A DNA stretch of 64,000 bases from Plotosus lineatus (Eukaryota; Chordata; Actinopteri; Siluriformes; Plotosidae): contig CM045732.1 in NCBI GenBank assembly GCA_024760905.1, positions 54,226,996 through 54,290,995 of the forward strand, in the 5' to 3' direction. Below, one piece after another: positions 11,323-24,307 of this stretch. How positions within the stretch are numbered: the stretch's first letter is position 1; every line of letters starts with the position of its first letter. Both the position numbers and the translations under genes were made by a program. Under the pieces are notes generated by a model. It saw only the letters and a list, made by a program, of their open reading frames with translations, ran no database searches and was not told where the DNA came from.

Positions 11323-12607
11323 ATCCATTTTTTTAATACTGTAGTATTAAGATGTAATCATGACTCTATTATTAAAGTTTGGGAGATTATAGGTACTGTT
11401 CTTTTTGATTGACCAGTTAAATTTCAAGTTAGTAATCCAGACCTCTATGGCTACATGAAACCTATGTACATTTTTAATTATGGTGATAGAAATTAAGAAA
11501 AGAAAAAAAAACACCCTCTACTATATTATTGTTCTATTGAGGGGGGGGGCATCATCCAACCATGCATTCTGGAAGCAGTGTATTTGCCTCATACTCAGTT
11601 CTAAAACAAAAAGATGACCGAAAACAGGTCGGCAGATGTTATTATAGGTTTTATAGTCATGCATGTATGACACGTGAATGTCAAGTGTTGGGTCTTATGT
11701 TTATTTCAGCACTGCATCATTTACCCTGACCTGCTGATTATCATGCATGTAATGGGAAGAGGTGAATTAATTGCTAATTAATTATCATTTGAAAGATCCA
11801 AGGCATGTCAAGAGAGAATGAGCGAGAGAAAGAGAGAGAGAAGAAGCAGTAGAGAAGTGTGCTGACCAGAAGAAAGCTGCGTGTTTGTAGATCTTTTTTC
11901 CTTAGTCAAACTCTGTCCTTCATTGATATCTCCATATACCTTATTTCATCCCTGTGTGAGTGTGTGTCTGACACACGTGAGACTCTATCCCCCCTCCTCT
12001 TCACCGTGTCCCAGCACGATGGCCCTGGAGCACTTCAGTTTGACTGACATGACTAATACAATTCAATTAATCCCCAGACGAGCTCATCTCTCAATGGCCC
12101 GTGAGGTCTAAAGGGGAACTGGTATTTGGGAGCAGGGGGACAGAATGAAAGGCTGCTATGTGAATAGGTCTTCTCCACAGGAGATAGGTACAAAGCAGCC
12201 AGTCACTCATGGGGGGAATTGAAGTGATACTGAGCCACCGCTGTATACGTAGAAAAGGATTACAAGCCCTTTTGGCGAAGTTGCCTGACTACATGCTCAT
12301 TCCCATGTCCTACTTATGTCCTTAGTGTGTCTTCTCATCTCTGTACTCCACGTCCAGCCGCATACTCTTGGACACCTCACAGGATGACTTGATGTCTACT
12401 CAGGCTTTATCCTCATCATGAACAAAATTGACCCCTCACTGTAAAGATGACGTTATATTCAAGACGTCGCTCTTTTAGGATTTATGGCATGTCTTACTAT
12501 GCATTATTCTCATCATTCAATTTAGCATAAATTGCATTTAGCACCCTTATTTAGCATTAAAATTCTCGTTCAAGTTACTTCAAAATAAAGTGAAGGATGT
12601 GAAGGAA

Positions 12608-12610
<3 letters not shown>

Positions 12611-12673
<63 letters not shown>
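12611..12673 (+). repeat. (GT)n microsatellite
   Basis: Pure GT run of about 62 bp. Confidence 0.98.
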
Positions 12674-12674
<1 letters not shown>

Positions 12675-13185
12675 TGTTTATGAGAGAGTCTCCGTCTCCT
12701 CCAGGCTGTATTGGTGCAGAGCTATTGACATCTTGGCATTTGGTCCAGCCCGTCTTCTCTCCCTTGAGGGCCTGCTTCCTCCTATCCCAGCTGTGTATTG
12801 ATTGGTTAATTTGATAGTTCTATCACCAATCAGCTTGTTTCTGACCTTTTGCCTTGGCAATGATGGCAGAGTGCTCATTTCTTCATTGCCGGCCTTGCCA
12901 TACATTGACCTTTGCAGTGAGAATGTCAGTGCAGCCCTTGATCTTAGCCTGTCACTACATTTGTTATAAGTACGAGTCACCCACGCCCTTGACAGCCAAG
13001 TCTCCAACAGCGCAGCCTGCACCCTACATTTAATACATTTAAATGTGTAATGAACCAACAAACTTACTTTTTTCTGCTTTATATCAAAGTCAGAATTATT
13101 CTTTTTTTTAATTATTCAATTAAATGAGCATCTGATGTAGTCACGGAATCTTATTTCATGATGTTATTAATTAATGACAATACTA

Positions 13186-13230
13186 ATGATGATGATGATG
13201 ATGATGATGATGATTATTATTATTATTATA
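13186..13230 (+). repeat. (GAT)n(TAT)n trinucleotide microsatellite
   Basis: About nine ATG/GAT units followed by five ATT/TAT units. Confidence 0.97.
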
Positions 13231-14654
13231 AAACAAGAAAATGCAAATATGCCTGAACAAAATAGGAACATGTGATTAAAGCAGTGAGCAACAAAAGAGG
13301 AAAGGACATACAGTATTATTAACATTCATTATTAGTCCCTTTGTTTGACAAATGAAAAAGAGAGAGAGAGTTAAAGATAAGCAGTGTTTTCCTGAGAATA
13401 TTAATTCCAAACTGGGTTCTGCAATAATCTTCATATCAGAGTAATGCAGATGTTAACATGTTCTTTCGAATTCAGCTGTCTCGCTGGAGTCTCTCATTAT
13501 CACAGAGCCTGCACACTCTTCCCAGGAGAGGCCTGCATATGAGCCTCTCTTCTAAAACCCAGTATGTTTTAACTGGTCTCGTCTATCACTCGGATGTAGA
13601 GTTTAAACTGTGTGCCCCTTCAAACATTGCTTTTACTGACAAAACAAATTAATAATAAGAATAAATGAATTGTACTTACAAATAATTAGGTGCATTTTGT
13701 ACGTACAAGGTGGATTTCATACATGAATACCACTAAATGCTTCATTACCAGAGGCTTGCTTGAGCATTTTAGGGGTCTCGGCAGCCAGTTGCAACTGTAC
13801 AAATATACAAGGTGCCACAAAAACACTTACAATACGTGTCCCGATTATGACAGCGCAATGTCACATGGCATACTGACTCATGAGCATGGCTGCTTGCTCC
13901 TACTGCATACACATGACTGCTCCATCATTATGGGAACAGTGCCATAGCTTTTGGATCATACCTTGTGATTCAATTTCTAATACTTGCCCTGTCAAAATCT
14001 TATTTGTTGTATAAGCTAAATTGACAGCAAAAGTACTAGCTTGTTTAAACACTAATGTAAACAAAAACTATATTATTAGTATTACTTTTTCTAATAATAT
14101 TCAAATGTTTCATATTAACAAAAATTAACAAGTGGTCGGCTTTTTTCTAAAATATATCTTTTTCTTGAAAGGTATCATTACTGTAACTAGTGTCTTTATT
14201 TTTTCTCAACCTTTTTAATCACAAAGTGACTGCATGTTAAGTGAGCAGAAGACAAGTGATGCCTTTGTGCTGAACTTTATTTTACTCGGTTTCATCATCT
14301 TTCCACATCCTGATTCCGAAAACCCTTGAATCTGAAAAGATTGGTTATCCTCTCTACATGGTATTTAATCCATACAGAAAAAAAACTGTAACATTTTCCT
14401 CAGTCCACCTCAGCATGGATGTGAATAAAGCATGTGTGGCAGGATTCTGATTCAAGTAGCTTACACTGTAGGCACAAGCTACAAGGTCACACCAAGATGA
14501 ATTGCATTGTGTTTTAGTATAGTATGTGAAAGTCAAATTTGTTTTGGTTGTTGAACCCATTTAAATGAATAAAAAAACGAATAAACTGGCTCGTCATCAA
14601 GGTGGTGATTTGACCATCCCTGTTATACATATTGAAATTAATATACATCGTCTA

Positions 14655-14792
14655 TGCATGTTTCTGCCCTGTAATGGCTTGGGGAGCTGTCCAGGTTGTA
14701 CTCTGCCCTTGCCCAAAGTCGATTGAGATGGGCTCCAGCCCTGACACTAATTCGGATTAAGCAATTCAGAAAATGAACGAATGAATGAAACA
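14655..14792 (+). mobile_element. 5'-truncated H1+T2 SINE (tail only)
   Basis: The sequence catgtttctgccctgtaatg is followed by gagctgtccaggttgtactc, a gattgagatgggctccag segment, attaagcaattcagaaaatg and a gaatgaatgaaa end. This is tail T2 with the last few bases of the H1 body, as in the copy at 9932-10270. Confidence 0.75.
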
Positions 14793-16798
14793 CCGTCTAA
14801 TATACTAAACATAACACACACAGGCAAGTTAATGTGTGAGGTTAGAAGAGATTGTGAGGTATTTTCTTAAGAATGAGCATCAGTTGATAATAAGACACTG
14901 CATATTTGTGTGTTCTGCCATATGTGCTTCTTGTATTGTCCATAATGGCTCATGTGGGTAACACCAGGCAGCTTTTACTGGGGTTCATATTGGCTCATAA
15001 TGTGACTGTGGGTGCAGTTACTGTGGTATTAAATGTGTTCTCTGAGGTACCGTGCTCTATAAATACCCATATGCTTCCCAAACTGCCTTAACTCTTCTGC
15101 CTGTGCTTCCACTTTCTGAGTATTATTTGCATGACAGAATTTCTTCTCAGGTATGTTTACTTGCTTCGTTTTTTGTTTTGTTATGGGGTTTTTTAAGGCT
15201 TTTTTTTTTGGAAGGAATAACATGATTTAAAAAAACAGTTGTTTACAACGAAACACTTTTTTTTTTTTTTTTTGCTTTTTACTAGCTGTATGGCACTGGA
15301 GGCTGTGATGAGTTCGGGTTAAGTACATGTATTCTCAGGCTACAGTGAAGGCTTTGGTGTGTGCTATCCTCTGATCAGAGCTTCTGCATTGTGATCACAA
15401 TGGTGCACTTATCCCTCTAACTCAGAGGAAGACCTGTGAATGGATATTTATATATAAAAGGAGATGGATATCAAAGATGCAGGGAATGCTTAAATACTCC
15501 TGAGATCCTGCAGTGGTTAACCCGGATTAAACTGCCAAGGTCCAAGAGTTCTTCAAAACAAAGACAAGTTCAAGACTTCCTCTCCCTTAAGGATGTGTCA
15601 AGGGCAATCCAGACAAAAGACGAATGTCTTCTTCAGGTCCCTGATAAGCATCTGAGCCTGGCTGGCGTGCAGCGATTCCTTTTCTTCCTCAGATCCCTTC
15701 TCTCCATTCAGACTAATGTGGCTACAGTGATTTAACAGAATATGGGACTCTAGTGATTGTTTATCTGGCCCTTAAGGCCACACTGACTGATAGGCTTTAT
15801 GTGCAGGAGCGAGGTGAGCCAGTGGCTCCAACGACAAGTTATTGTACTAAAGCAACATAGTACTTGCTGGAATGATTAATGTTGGTTTCGTTCCCGAGCC
15901 CTATATCAGGCAAAGTTCCCCAGACAAAACTTTTGCTGAATCTTAAGTTGTGTGCAAGAGAAAAGGAGTTATCCTTTATTGATTTTCCTCCCCTGTGCTC
16001 TGGTGTAGCCCCTGTCTGAAGAGGCGTCGGCGCTGGGAGCACTTCCATTCTGATTCTCATTGCATCCGATTTCCTATGGATGGGCTGTAAGTAAGTGGCT
16101 CATTTTTTACTGTGCAATACAAAGAGCCTGTCAATGAACTCTCCTGCGGTCGGCACATTTGTTCTTCCACGTAAGACAGGAATGCACAAATACAATAAAT
16201 AAATCAACACACCTGTCTGCTGGGAAACAGATCAGGCATCAAAAGACCCTTTCCCTCTTCTTTTTTTCGTTTAAATGGTAATGTCAATGGATTGTAAAGT
16301 TAATGAGATAAGTATGAATGAATTCATTGCCCCTACACTACCTCTCTCCTTCATAGCAAAAACACAGAGTCACATGCTGTTGACTTTTGTGTTGGGTTTT
16401 GGCTTGTTTTTGTTGTTTTTGTTTTAGTGTATAAATGGGACTATGAAGAAAGAAGAAAGCATAGATTGTTCAAACCAATTTTATTTTGATGTAGGAAAAT
16501 GAATGCTTCTATAATACAGTACTTTTCAGGTTTTTCATGCTGTTTATTATATATAATGTAATTAAATGAAAATAATGCCTAATTGTTTATTTTTCATATT
16601 TGTGAGGTTTATTCTGTTAACCTTTTTTTTTTGTGAGCTCTTTATATAATCAGTACTGTGCTATAAATTTCCTAGGGTTTTTTCTACAGCTCTGTGCATT
16701 TAATCATAAGATCTCTTAATTTTTCTGATATAATGTTCAAACTTATGACTCTATTAGAGCATATGAACATAATAAATATTATAAATAGCTATGATATT

Positions 16799-17206
16799 AG
16801 CACCACCTAACTGGTCCTTGGCTAAGCAGCTCTATACACATCAAGCTGCAATGGACTGTGTTCTGACTCACTTCTATCACAGCCAACATTAGCATTTTAA
16901 TCAGATCAGATACCCACTCGGGATCAGATCAGACACCCACATGCATCAGTGAACTTTGTTCATCCATGACATTCTTGCCAGTTCATTGGTTGTCCTACAT
17001 TGGACCACCTGTTCATACATGTCAAAGTCACTCAGATCTTTACTTATTTTTCCTGTTTCCAACTCATCAAATTCAAGAACTGACTGTTCACTTTCTGTCT
17101 AATACATCTCACTTTTAGCAGGAGCCACTAGAACGGGAAAACCAAAGATATTTATTTCACCTTTCAGTGGTCAAAATGCTTTCAATATTTTGGCTGATCA
17201 GTGCAT
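16799..17206 (-). pseudogene. Tc1-like DNA transposon remnant (N-terminal transposase region)
   Basis: In + strand order the segments aatggactgtgttctgactc, tcagtgaactttgttcatcc, gccagttcattggttgtcct, tttttcctgtttccaactca and tcacctttcagtggtcaaaa with a ttttggctgatcagtgca end follow the order of a well-known fish Tc1-like element, whose helix-turn-helix region is read on the minus strand. It is heavily decayed, with no open frame. Identification is by remembered nucleotide pattern, so the exact family name is withheld. Confidence 0.6.
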
Positions 17207-17494
17207 GGAAATGCTTAATCAAATGATTAATCCCTTATAGATGTACTCACATTATAATTAGTCAAACATGATATAGTGGTTTATGTATTATTGACTATTG
17301 TAATTACTTTTATTGTTATATTTATTTTTATTTTATTCATTACAATGTAGTATATATTTTTTGAAATTTTAAAGGATATTCATGTCTTTTCATAGAGAAC
17401 TGTCCAAGATCTTGACATAGAAATTATACAAGACCAGAAACTCAGCTGCTACTTTGGGGAACAAATTGTAAACTGTTAAATATAGATATTCTAT

Positions 17495-17935
17495 TACAGG
17501 GATCCCTCACTACTTCGCGTTCAATTCATGCGGCTTCAGTGCATCACGTTTTTTTTTTTAAATATTCATTGAATTAAAAAATAAGGAAATTAAGGAAGAA
17601 TGGGGGGGGGGACCTTAAGGAAAATGCCACAAAAACAAAGCCAATTATGCAAAAAAAAAAACCTAAACCAACACAAAACAAAAAACAACCCAACATTTCC
17701 CATCAAAACTACTTACATTGTTGTGAGGTGCGCACCTGAGTGTGTGTATGTTAATGTTTAATTGTTATTATAAGCATTTATAGCATTGAATGTGTATTTA
17801 TTGATATTATATACACATAGACATGTAAGTATACGTCAGTTTGGGGGTTTGGGGGGGTGATCCTACTTCGCGGATTTCGATAGTCACGTGGGAATCTTGG
17901 TCCCAATTAACCGCGGAAAGTGAGGGATCCCTGTA
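17495..17935 (+). mobile_element. Non-autonomous DNA transposon (TIR element, copy 2), intact ends
   Basis: This 441-bp element starts tacagggatccctcactact and ends ccgcggaaagtgagggatcc + ctgta; the terminal 16-17 bp are near-perfect inverted repeats with TA at each tip. The interior has gcttcagtgcatcacg, a poly-A/T region, aaaatgccacaaaaacaaag, and ttgatattatatacacatag. It has no coding capacity. It is the cleanest example of the family in the window. Confidence 0.85.
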
Positions 17936-18815
17936 AATGTATTTGACAGACATAGCGGTTTCAGTTGCTCTTAGTTTTTCTTATGAAGTGCTAGAAATTT
18001 TGTCTGTACAGCCCTGCACAATTGCATCATGAATACATTTAGAGTGAACGCACTTAAAATTAAGCTTAGAGGCTAAATTTTTTTTGTAACAAACAACTAA
18101 TTTATTCATGTTGTAACTTCATTTATTTAAATTAAGTAGATCTGAGGGATATTTATTTTTTTGAAACATGTATGAAAGTTTTGGTTTTATTACAGTCACA
18201 TTTTTCAATGATTTGAATTCCTGTAATGAATAAACCATCCAGACTAATTGTACAAACCAAAAAGCATCAAGAAAGAAACCATTTGACGCACCTTATGTTT
18301 TATTCCTTTCGCAACACCAATTCAGCCCACGTCCCCTGACACCCTTCCTCAACATTTCAATATTTACTTCAACATCACCACAGAACTTGAAAAGCATTCA
18401 GCTCGAGCATCTCCATTCCGCAAGCTTATCCCCATCCCCCTGAGTGAGCTATTCAGTCTCCTGAATGAAATAGTCTAACGTGTGCTGCCTGCCTTCCATT
18501 TGATGTGCTTTAAATATTACAAAGCATTTAATTATCAAAACTGAAGACAGACGCAGTCCTGGGACTGTCACGGGGAAAAATAAATGTACAATCAAAATTG
18601 CAATTACCTGCAAAATTTCAGGGGTAAACAGATCAGCAATCTCATAACAAACACAAGCTAGTTTGCATTCTGAAATGAATACAGTTAGATCCAAAGCAAT
18701 TTCCTTTTATTTATCTTAGCCACCGTGCATAAATAAAGCAAGGGCATTGCAGCAATTAGCATAATTAGACTGTGGTGGTCAGACCCTATGTGATTTCTTA
18801 AGATGCATCGTTACG

Positions 18816-18873
18816 GTGTGTGTGTGTGTGTGTGTGTGTGTGCGCACGCGTGTGCGTGTGTGTGTGTGTGTGT
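18816..18873 (+). repeat. (GT)n with gcgcacgcg interruption
   Basis: GT run broken in the middle by tgcgcacgcgtgtgcg. The whole tract is alternating purine-pyrimidine. Confidence 0.97.
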
Positions 18874-20198
18874 TCATGCTCCTTGTTTGAGCCTATTTCT
18901 GAGTAGTGAGAACTACCCGAGAAGGCAATTACGCCAAGCAGTTTGAAGGTCCTCATTGCCTGTAGGACTTCAGGAGCTCAGCTAGCCTTGGACCCCATCA
19001 GCAAACCTCTGTATATGACAGTATTCTACTTTTATCTGATACCACTAAGCTTGTGCATCATTTTGAATGAGTAAGCACATCAAACATCAACTAGTACTAG
19101 AACAGATCTCCTGAGCAGAACCATTTGAAAATGGTTCAATAGTGAGAGCGCATCGTTTAAAGAGGATCTATTTTACAAAAACACTATGATTCGATTGCCA
19201 CTTCAGCCAGTACTAGACCCCTTGTGCAGGCCTGAGTGTGCTGAAGAGAAGGCCACCGTCTGGTTGCGTTGACCTCACTGTGATTCATACACCCTGAATG
19301 TACCTTAGTGAGCTCCGGGCCACTCCACAAGGCCCTCGCTGCCGAGCTGATTATGGTGTAATTATGATGGCAGCCTGCTGCTGTAATGGAACCTTTTGAT
19401 GATGGGTCTCAGTCGGGTGCTGGAGAGCTGTAAGGAGACTGACCCTCGGTGCTTTTTACATCCTGTGTCTCATAGCAGGGTCTTAGAGTTACAACACTAT
19501 GCTGTTTTCAATAAGCCACTCGTGTTTGCTGATGTTGGATTGGCAAGCGTTTAGAAATAGATATTACACCATTGAGCAACTCGAGTCAGAATTTGGAGGG
19601 GCATTTTTGTTGACTCTCAGATGCTCTGCTTTTTGTAATCATTTTAATGGCTTGGCAATCATTGTCACTTTCTCGTACCATCGATCCTGTGCTTCAGTAG
19701 CTTTTTTGAGGTCACTCTGGACCTCTCATCATTTCCTTTCCTTGGTTGCTTTTTTCTATTCAGAGCTTTTTTTTGCCCTTGATATATATCCTAAGGAGTA
19801 GTGCAGTGTGGCTCTGTGTGCATATATGGGTGTGTATATTATACACATGCATTTCCTCAGTGTTGGTTCAGTGTCAGCTCCTATAGCTGACAGTCAGCTC
19901 TTGGCTAAGCCAGGCCTTTCATTTGTTTGTATGAACGTCATATCATTTTATTAAGCCTGTGTTTAAACACATAAGCATTCAAATTAGAATTAATCCTCTT
20001 AGAGTTAAACTAAATCCTCTTAAACCAGTCACTCCTCCACCCCCTTACACCCAGACTCACACCCCTACTAGACATATTTATAAGACTTATAAATTATTAT
20101 AAATATTTATAGATGTACAAGACTTATATCTCTAGCTTTGAAATATATCCAGCAACTAACTCGGCAGAAATCAAAATGCAGTTTATATAACAAGTAAA

Positions 20199-20209
20199 CT
20201 CTCTCTGTC

Positions 20210-20307
<98 letters not shown>
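20199..20307 (+). repeat. Compound (CT)n(CA)n microsatellite
   Basis: About 72 bp of CT (with two gtct interruptions at the start), a short cacct joint, then about 32 bp of CA. The CT part is a polypyrimidine mirror repeat. Confidence 0.98.
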
Positions 20308-20308
<1 letters not shown>

Positions 20309-20706
20309 CACACATACCCCTCCTTTGATAACAGGGAGAGCCCAGTCTCCTCAGCACATTCTCTTAACTCTGATATTATTGTCTGGTGCCTCCACCCGAA
20401 GGTGACTGTTATCACTTAATTAAATCCAGACACGCAGGGAGGTAGAAACAATTTTGTTGTCTCATCACCTGAAGGAACTTTTCCAGAGCTTGGACAGGGG
20501 GAAATTCATGTTCGCCTTCACATCATCAAGTGTGCTGATCATATTTTGTTTTTCTTACATTCTGTCTCTTCACAGTAATCAAACTTAGATTGTATATGTT
20601 AGCCAGATGTTAGCCAACCATATGGTTTTGATTGGTTCATGGCTATTTCTGAAGATCCAGCAATCAGATATTACCTGTTTATGCCTGTGTAATCATAAGC
20701 ATGCTT

Positions 20707-20743
20707 TGTGTGTGTGTGTGTGTGTGTGCGTGTGTGTGTGTGT
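20707..20743 (+). repeat. (TG)n microsatellite
   Basis: TG run of about 37 bp with one CG interruption. Confidence 0.97.
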
Positions 20744-21006
20744 TTAAAAATAATATTTAAAATACCTTTAGTGGGTTGGGTTTCTTGTTTCTTCTTAATT
20801 GTAGCAGCAAAATGTAAAAGGAAAAGAGCATTTTGATATCTTAGCAGGAAATATCAGTTCAGTATGTAATGTAGAGCATCTCTTATGACAGGAGTATGGC
20901 ATATGCTTATGAGTTTCTTTTATAATTTCCTCCGTTTACATCCTTGTAATCGCTGCAACTTTAAATTCCTTTAGTAGCACTATTCAGCACCACCACAGAT
21001 CCCAAC

Positions 21007-21051
21007 ACACACACACATACACACACACATTCACACATACACACAGTTACA
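21007..21051 (+). repeat. Imperfect (CA)n microsatellite
   Basis: Several short CA runs with single T or TT interruptions (acacacacatacacacac). Confidence 0.93.
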
Positions 21052-23043
21052 TGTAGTTCAGTGTCTTTTCATAACAGATGTCTGCAGTGGGTCATTCTTC
21101 CTATAAAGTGGGCCAATAAATATCATGTTGAGTAGGAGTTGAGATCTTTTCTCCACCGCTAAGCTCCATCTGAAATAAATGTTATAATGATGCTTTGATT
21201 CGAAGGAACTCCCAATGTGGGGTAAGATGAGTGATTTGAGCATCCCTCGAGCTAGGGCCTTCAATAAATAAATCAATACTCTGCATCCATATTTGCACAT
21301 TTCTACATGGCTTGTCAGCTTCGAAATTGACTTGAGTGAAAAATATATTTTTTCCCAGCTCCCCTGGCAATGGACTTGTTCTGATAAGATGTCTTTTAAA
21401 GCTCCTAAGCATTCCCTCACTCTGTCCGTCTCTCTCACTATAATATAAATAGACATGATTTTTCTCTGTCTGCATGTCCGTCTCTTAGAAACTCAGAACA
21501 CGTTGCATTAATTCCAGCTTATCTTTGGTGTGTTATTGTTTTTTTTTGTGTATTGAATAAGATTATTCTACATCTCTCCTTTGACTCGGCGTGTTTTTGA
21601 GTGTATCCTTGGAAAGGAGAGGGGATAATAATGAGATCCATTCATCCACAATGAGATGCTTTTTGTCTCTCGGTCCTGCTCTCATATAGACACATATGCA
21701 GAGTTCATCAGCCCTGCTTATTTTGATTGCGGTGATTGTTTTTAAGGGGCTAGATAGGTGAAGGGTCAGAGGAATGAGGGGATCTCGTTAGTCTGAACAT
21801 GTGGCATGCTCCACTTGCCAGCTGCCCTTCCTTTCTCTACTCTCAATATTTTCATGAGAATTCATGACACGTTAATGGTCAGCAAGGTCGGTGTCTGCTC
21901 ATGTGTGTAAATACAGCAGGATGACGACGTGGCTTTGCACAGGGCATTGGGAGTAGATTGATGTTTGTCAGCAGCATATGTCCTTCACCCCTAGTATATT
22001 TGTCCTCTGTTAGGAAAACACAAGACATTTGATAGAGTCTGTATATTTGCCCCTCTAGGGCTGAAAGTCTGGATCAGGATAGTGGTGTTCATATGTCTTA
22101 TTTGTTTTACATCTTAGCCTCAAGTGTTAAAGCACAAGTGATGAAAAATATTGATTCACTTTTACATCCTTGTTCTAAATTTTGAGCTTCGAATAGGGAC
22201 AATATAATGTTGTCAGCGACAGCTGTAGATCAGCGCACCAATTCTTCAATTCACTGACTAAAGAGATTCAGCTGAATACATACAAAACATGTGTTCCTGA
22301 TTCCAAAAAAAATTCTCATAAGTTGTACTAGTGAGCACCAAGCCATCTATCTGTCCTAACGCAATCTAACCTCAATGTGTTTACAGCCTAAATCCAAAGG
22401 TTAGACATTTCACCAGGGATCCAGTCTCTAGCCATCTCAGAACTCTCCACAGAACCACTGCAGCTTATTCAAGATATTCTTTCTCCCTCCTCAGCTCTAC
22501 GCGCACAAGGCGACTCTTGAGGCATGACTGTTTTAAACAAATGACATAAAAGGCCCATCCTAATGTAACACATTTCTCCTCCAGAAGTTTGTCTGCCGGG
22601 TGATTTATAAGGCATTTTACCCAGTGGTTAGCCTGTAAACAGAGGCCGTTTATCACGGCAGGGAGGCTGACGGAGGTGACTAGGCGCTCCTCCTGAGACC
22701 TGGCTCTGCTGCCCCACACTTTCCGAGACGAGCAGCCAGTAGATGATTGGAGAGTGGCTGCAGGCCATTGCTGGCAATCCTCTCTGACTGCCAGGGTCGA
22801 CTCTGTGGGGATGCAGGAATCGTGGCAGTGCCAGATCTGACTTTACACAGTAACAAGGATGAGAAGATCCTCCACTGATGTGTGAGGAGGATATAGTCCC
22901 AACAGAAGCAGAGTGCTATTGACTGACATGGAGGCTGGGAACTGTGATTGACCGAATAGAGGAGCTTCTGATCTCCATACTCAGGGAAATTTCATAATAG
23001 CCATGAACTTCATTTTGTTGCCACAAAATCAAGGAAAACATGC

Positions 23044-23076
23044 GCACACGCACACACACACACACACACACACACC
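23044..23076 (+). repeat. (CA)n microsatellite
   Basis: CA run of about 30 bp preceded by gcgcacacg. Confidence 0.97.
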
Positions 23077-23253
23077 ACTGCTGTAGGTGTTGAGTACACT
23101 TGCACTTCTCAGCTTATTCTCTTATTTTATGGATACATGTTTTTGTAAACTTACACATGCAAACATTTTTAGGGCTCTGCTTTTAGACAGTGTCTTAAGT
23201 ATTTTTATTACAAACACAGGGTTAGATTAATAAGTGATACTTAAAGTAGTTAC

Positions 23254-23612
23254 ACCATTCATTTGCCAAACCGCTTTATCCTCCTAGGGTTTTGGGGAGG
23301 ACAGAGCCTATCTCAGCCAATTCTGGGCAAAGACAGGCTACACCCTGAACAGCTCATCAGTCCATTGTAGGACTAACACACAAACTAGTATTTACCCTTG
23401 CATCTAGGAGACGATTTTGAACAGCCAATTATCTTAATCTAATGTGCATGTCCTTGGACTGAACAAGGAAACTGGAGTACCCAGAGAAAAAGCACAAAAG
23501 TGAGCGGAGAACATGCAAACTCCATACAGAAACACCCTCAGGACTCAAACCCAGGACGTTCCTGCTGTGAGGCAGACATAATAGCCACAATGCCACCATA
23601 TTGCAGAGTAAC
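23254..23612 (-). mobile_element. H2-type tRNA-derived SINE, nearly complete
   Basis: In + strand order there is tail T2 (cattcatttgccaaaccgct…ggctacaccctgaacagctc), the middle region (ccaattatcttaatctaatg, tgcatgtccttggactg), the core (gagaacatgcaaactccata) and a tRNA-like head with a recognisable B box on the minus strand (complement of caggactcaaacccagga). The end is gccacaatgccaccatat. Confidence 0.8.
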
Positions 23613-23645
23613 TATATCATGTTATGTGAATGAGCATGATATATA

Positions 23646-23893
23646 TACAGTGATCTCTCGCTACTTCATGCTTCAGTTTCTGTGGCTTCAGTGCATCGTG
23701 AGATTTTCAAACATATTAATCGAAAAATAAAAAAATAAAGAAAATAGGGGAAAACGTTAAGGAAAATGCCACAAGACAAGGCCAATTATGCAAAAAAAAA
23801 AAAAAATCCCAATCAAACAAAAACAAAACAACAACCCAAAAAAAAAACTACTTACATTTTTATGTGAGGTGTGCATCTGTGTGTGCGAGCGCA

Positions 23894-23930
<37 letters not shown>

Positions 23931-24154
23931 TTATATTTTATTTACAGCTTATGCATTATTTTTGAATGGTTAATTGTTGTTATTATAAGCATTTATAGCA
24001 TTGAATATGTATTTATTGATATTATATACACATATACATGTCCGTATACCTCAGTTACAGGAGTCGATCCTACTTCGTGGAAATCGATGATCGCGGGGGT
24101 GGTAGCGGGTGGGTCTCGGTCCACATTAACCGCGGAAAGTGCGGAATCCCTGTA
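23646..24154 (+). mobile_element. Non-autonomous DNA transposon (TIR element, copy 3) with (TG)n
   Basis: The left end is tacagtgatctctcgctact and the right end ccgcggaaagtgcggaatcc + ctgta. The interior order is the same as copy 2. A (GT)n run of about 38 bp at 23893-23930 sits where copy 2 has only gagtgtgtgtatg. The small open frames here are translations of the repeat and not genes. Confidence 0.82.
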
Positions 24155-24238
24155 TACTGCACAGATATTTCAAATATCAGTTACTTCAGTTTTCAAAGAA
24201 CTGCTTCTTCTCATTCAAAACCCACTGGAGAATACTTG

Positions 24239-24242
<4 letters not shown>

Positions 24243-24302
<60 letters not shown>
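24243..24302 (+). repeat. Pure (AT)n microsatellite
   Basis: About 60 bp of uninterrupted AT, about 90 bp after the end of TIR-element copy 3. It is self-complementary and could extrude as a hairpin. Confidence 0.98.

Positions 24303-24307
<5 letters not shown>

Larger units (their letters stand above)
11323..16798. other. Mostly unique intronic sequence
   Basis: Contains two microsatellites and a SINE tail (annotated separately). The block 12780-13035 is of balanced composition without simple repeats and looks like a candidate conserved non-coding element. Two chance open frames overlap it on opposite strands. Nothing else is recognised. Confidence 0.5.
17936..23253. other. Mostly unique intronic sequence with candidate non-coding elements
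   Basis: Five microsatellites aside, the sequence is non-repetitive. Blocks at about 18690-18785, 19295-19440 and 22440-22810 have balanced composition and homeodomain-like ATTA cores (caattagcataattaga near 18757). Conservation was not testable here. Confidence 0.45.

Noticed and set aside
12678..13061. 127-codon open frame on the minus strand
   Set aside because: No domain resemblance, and it begins within the flank of a microsatellite. Treated as chance.
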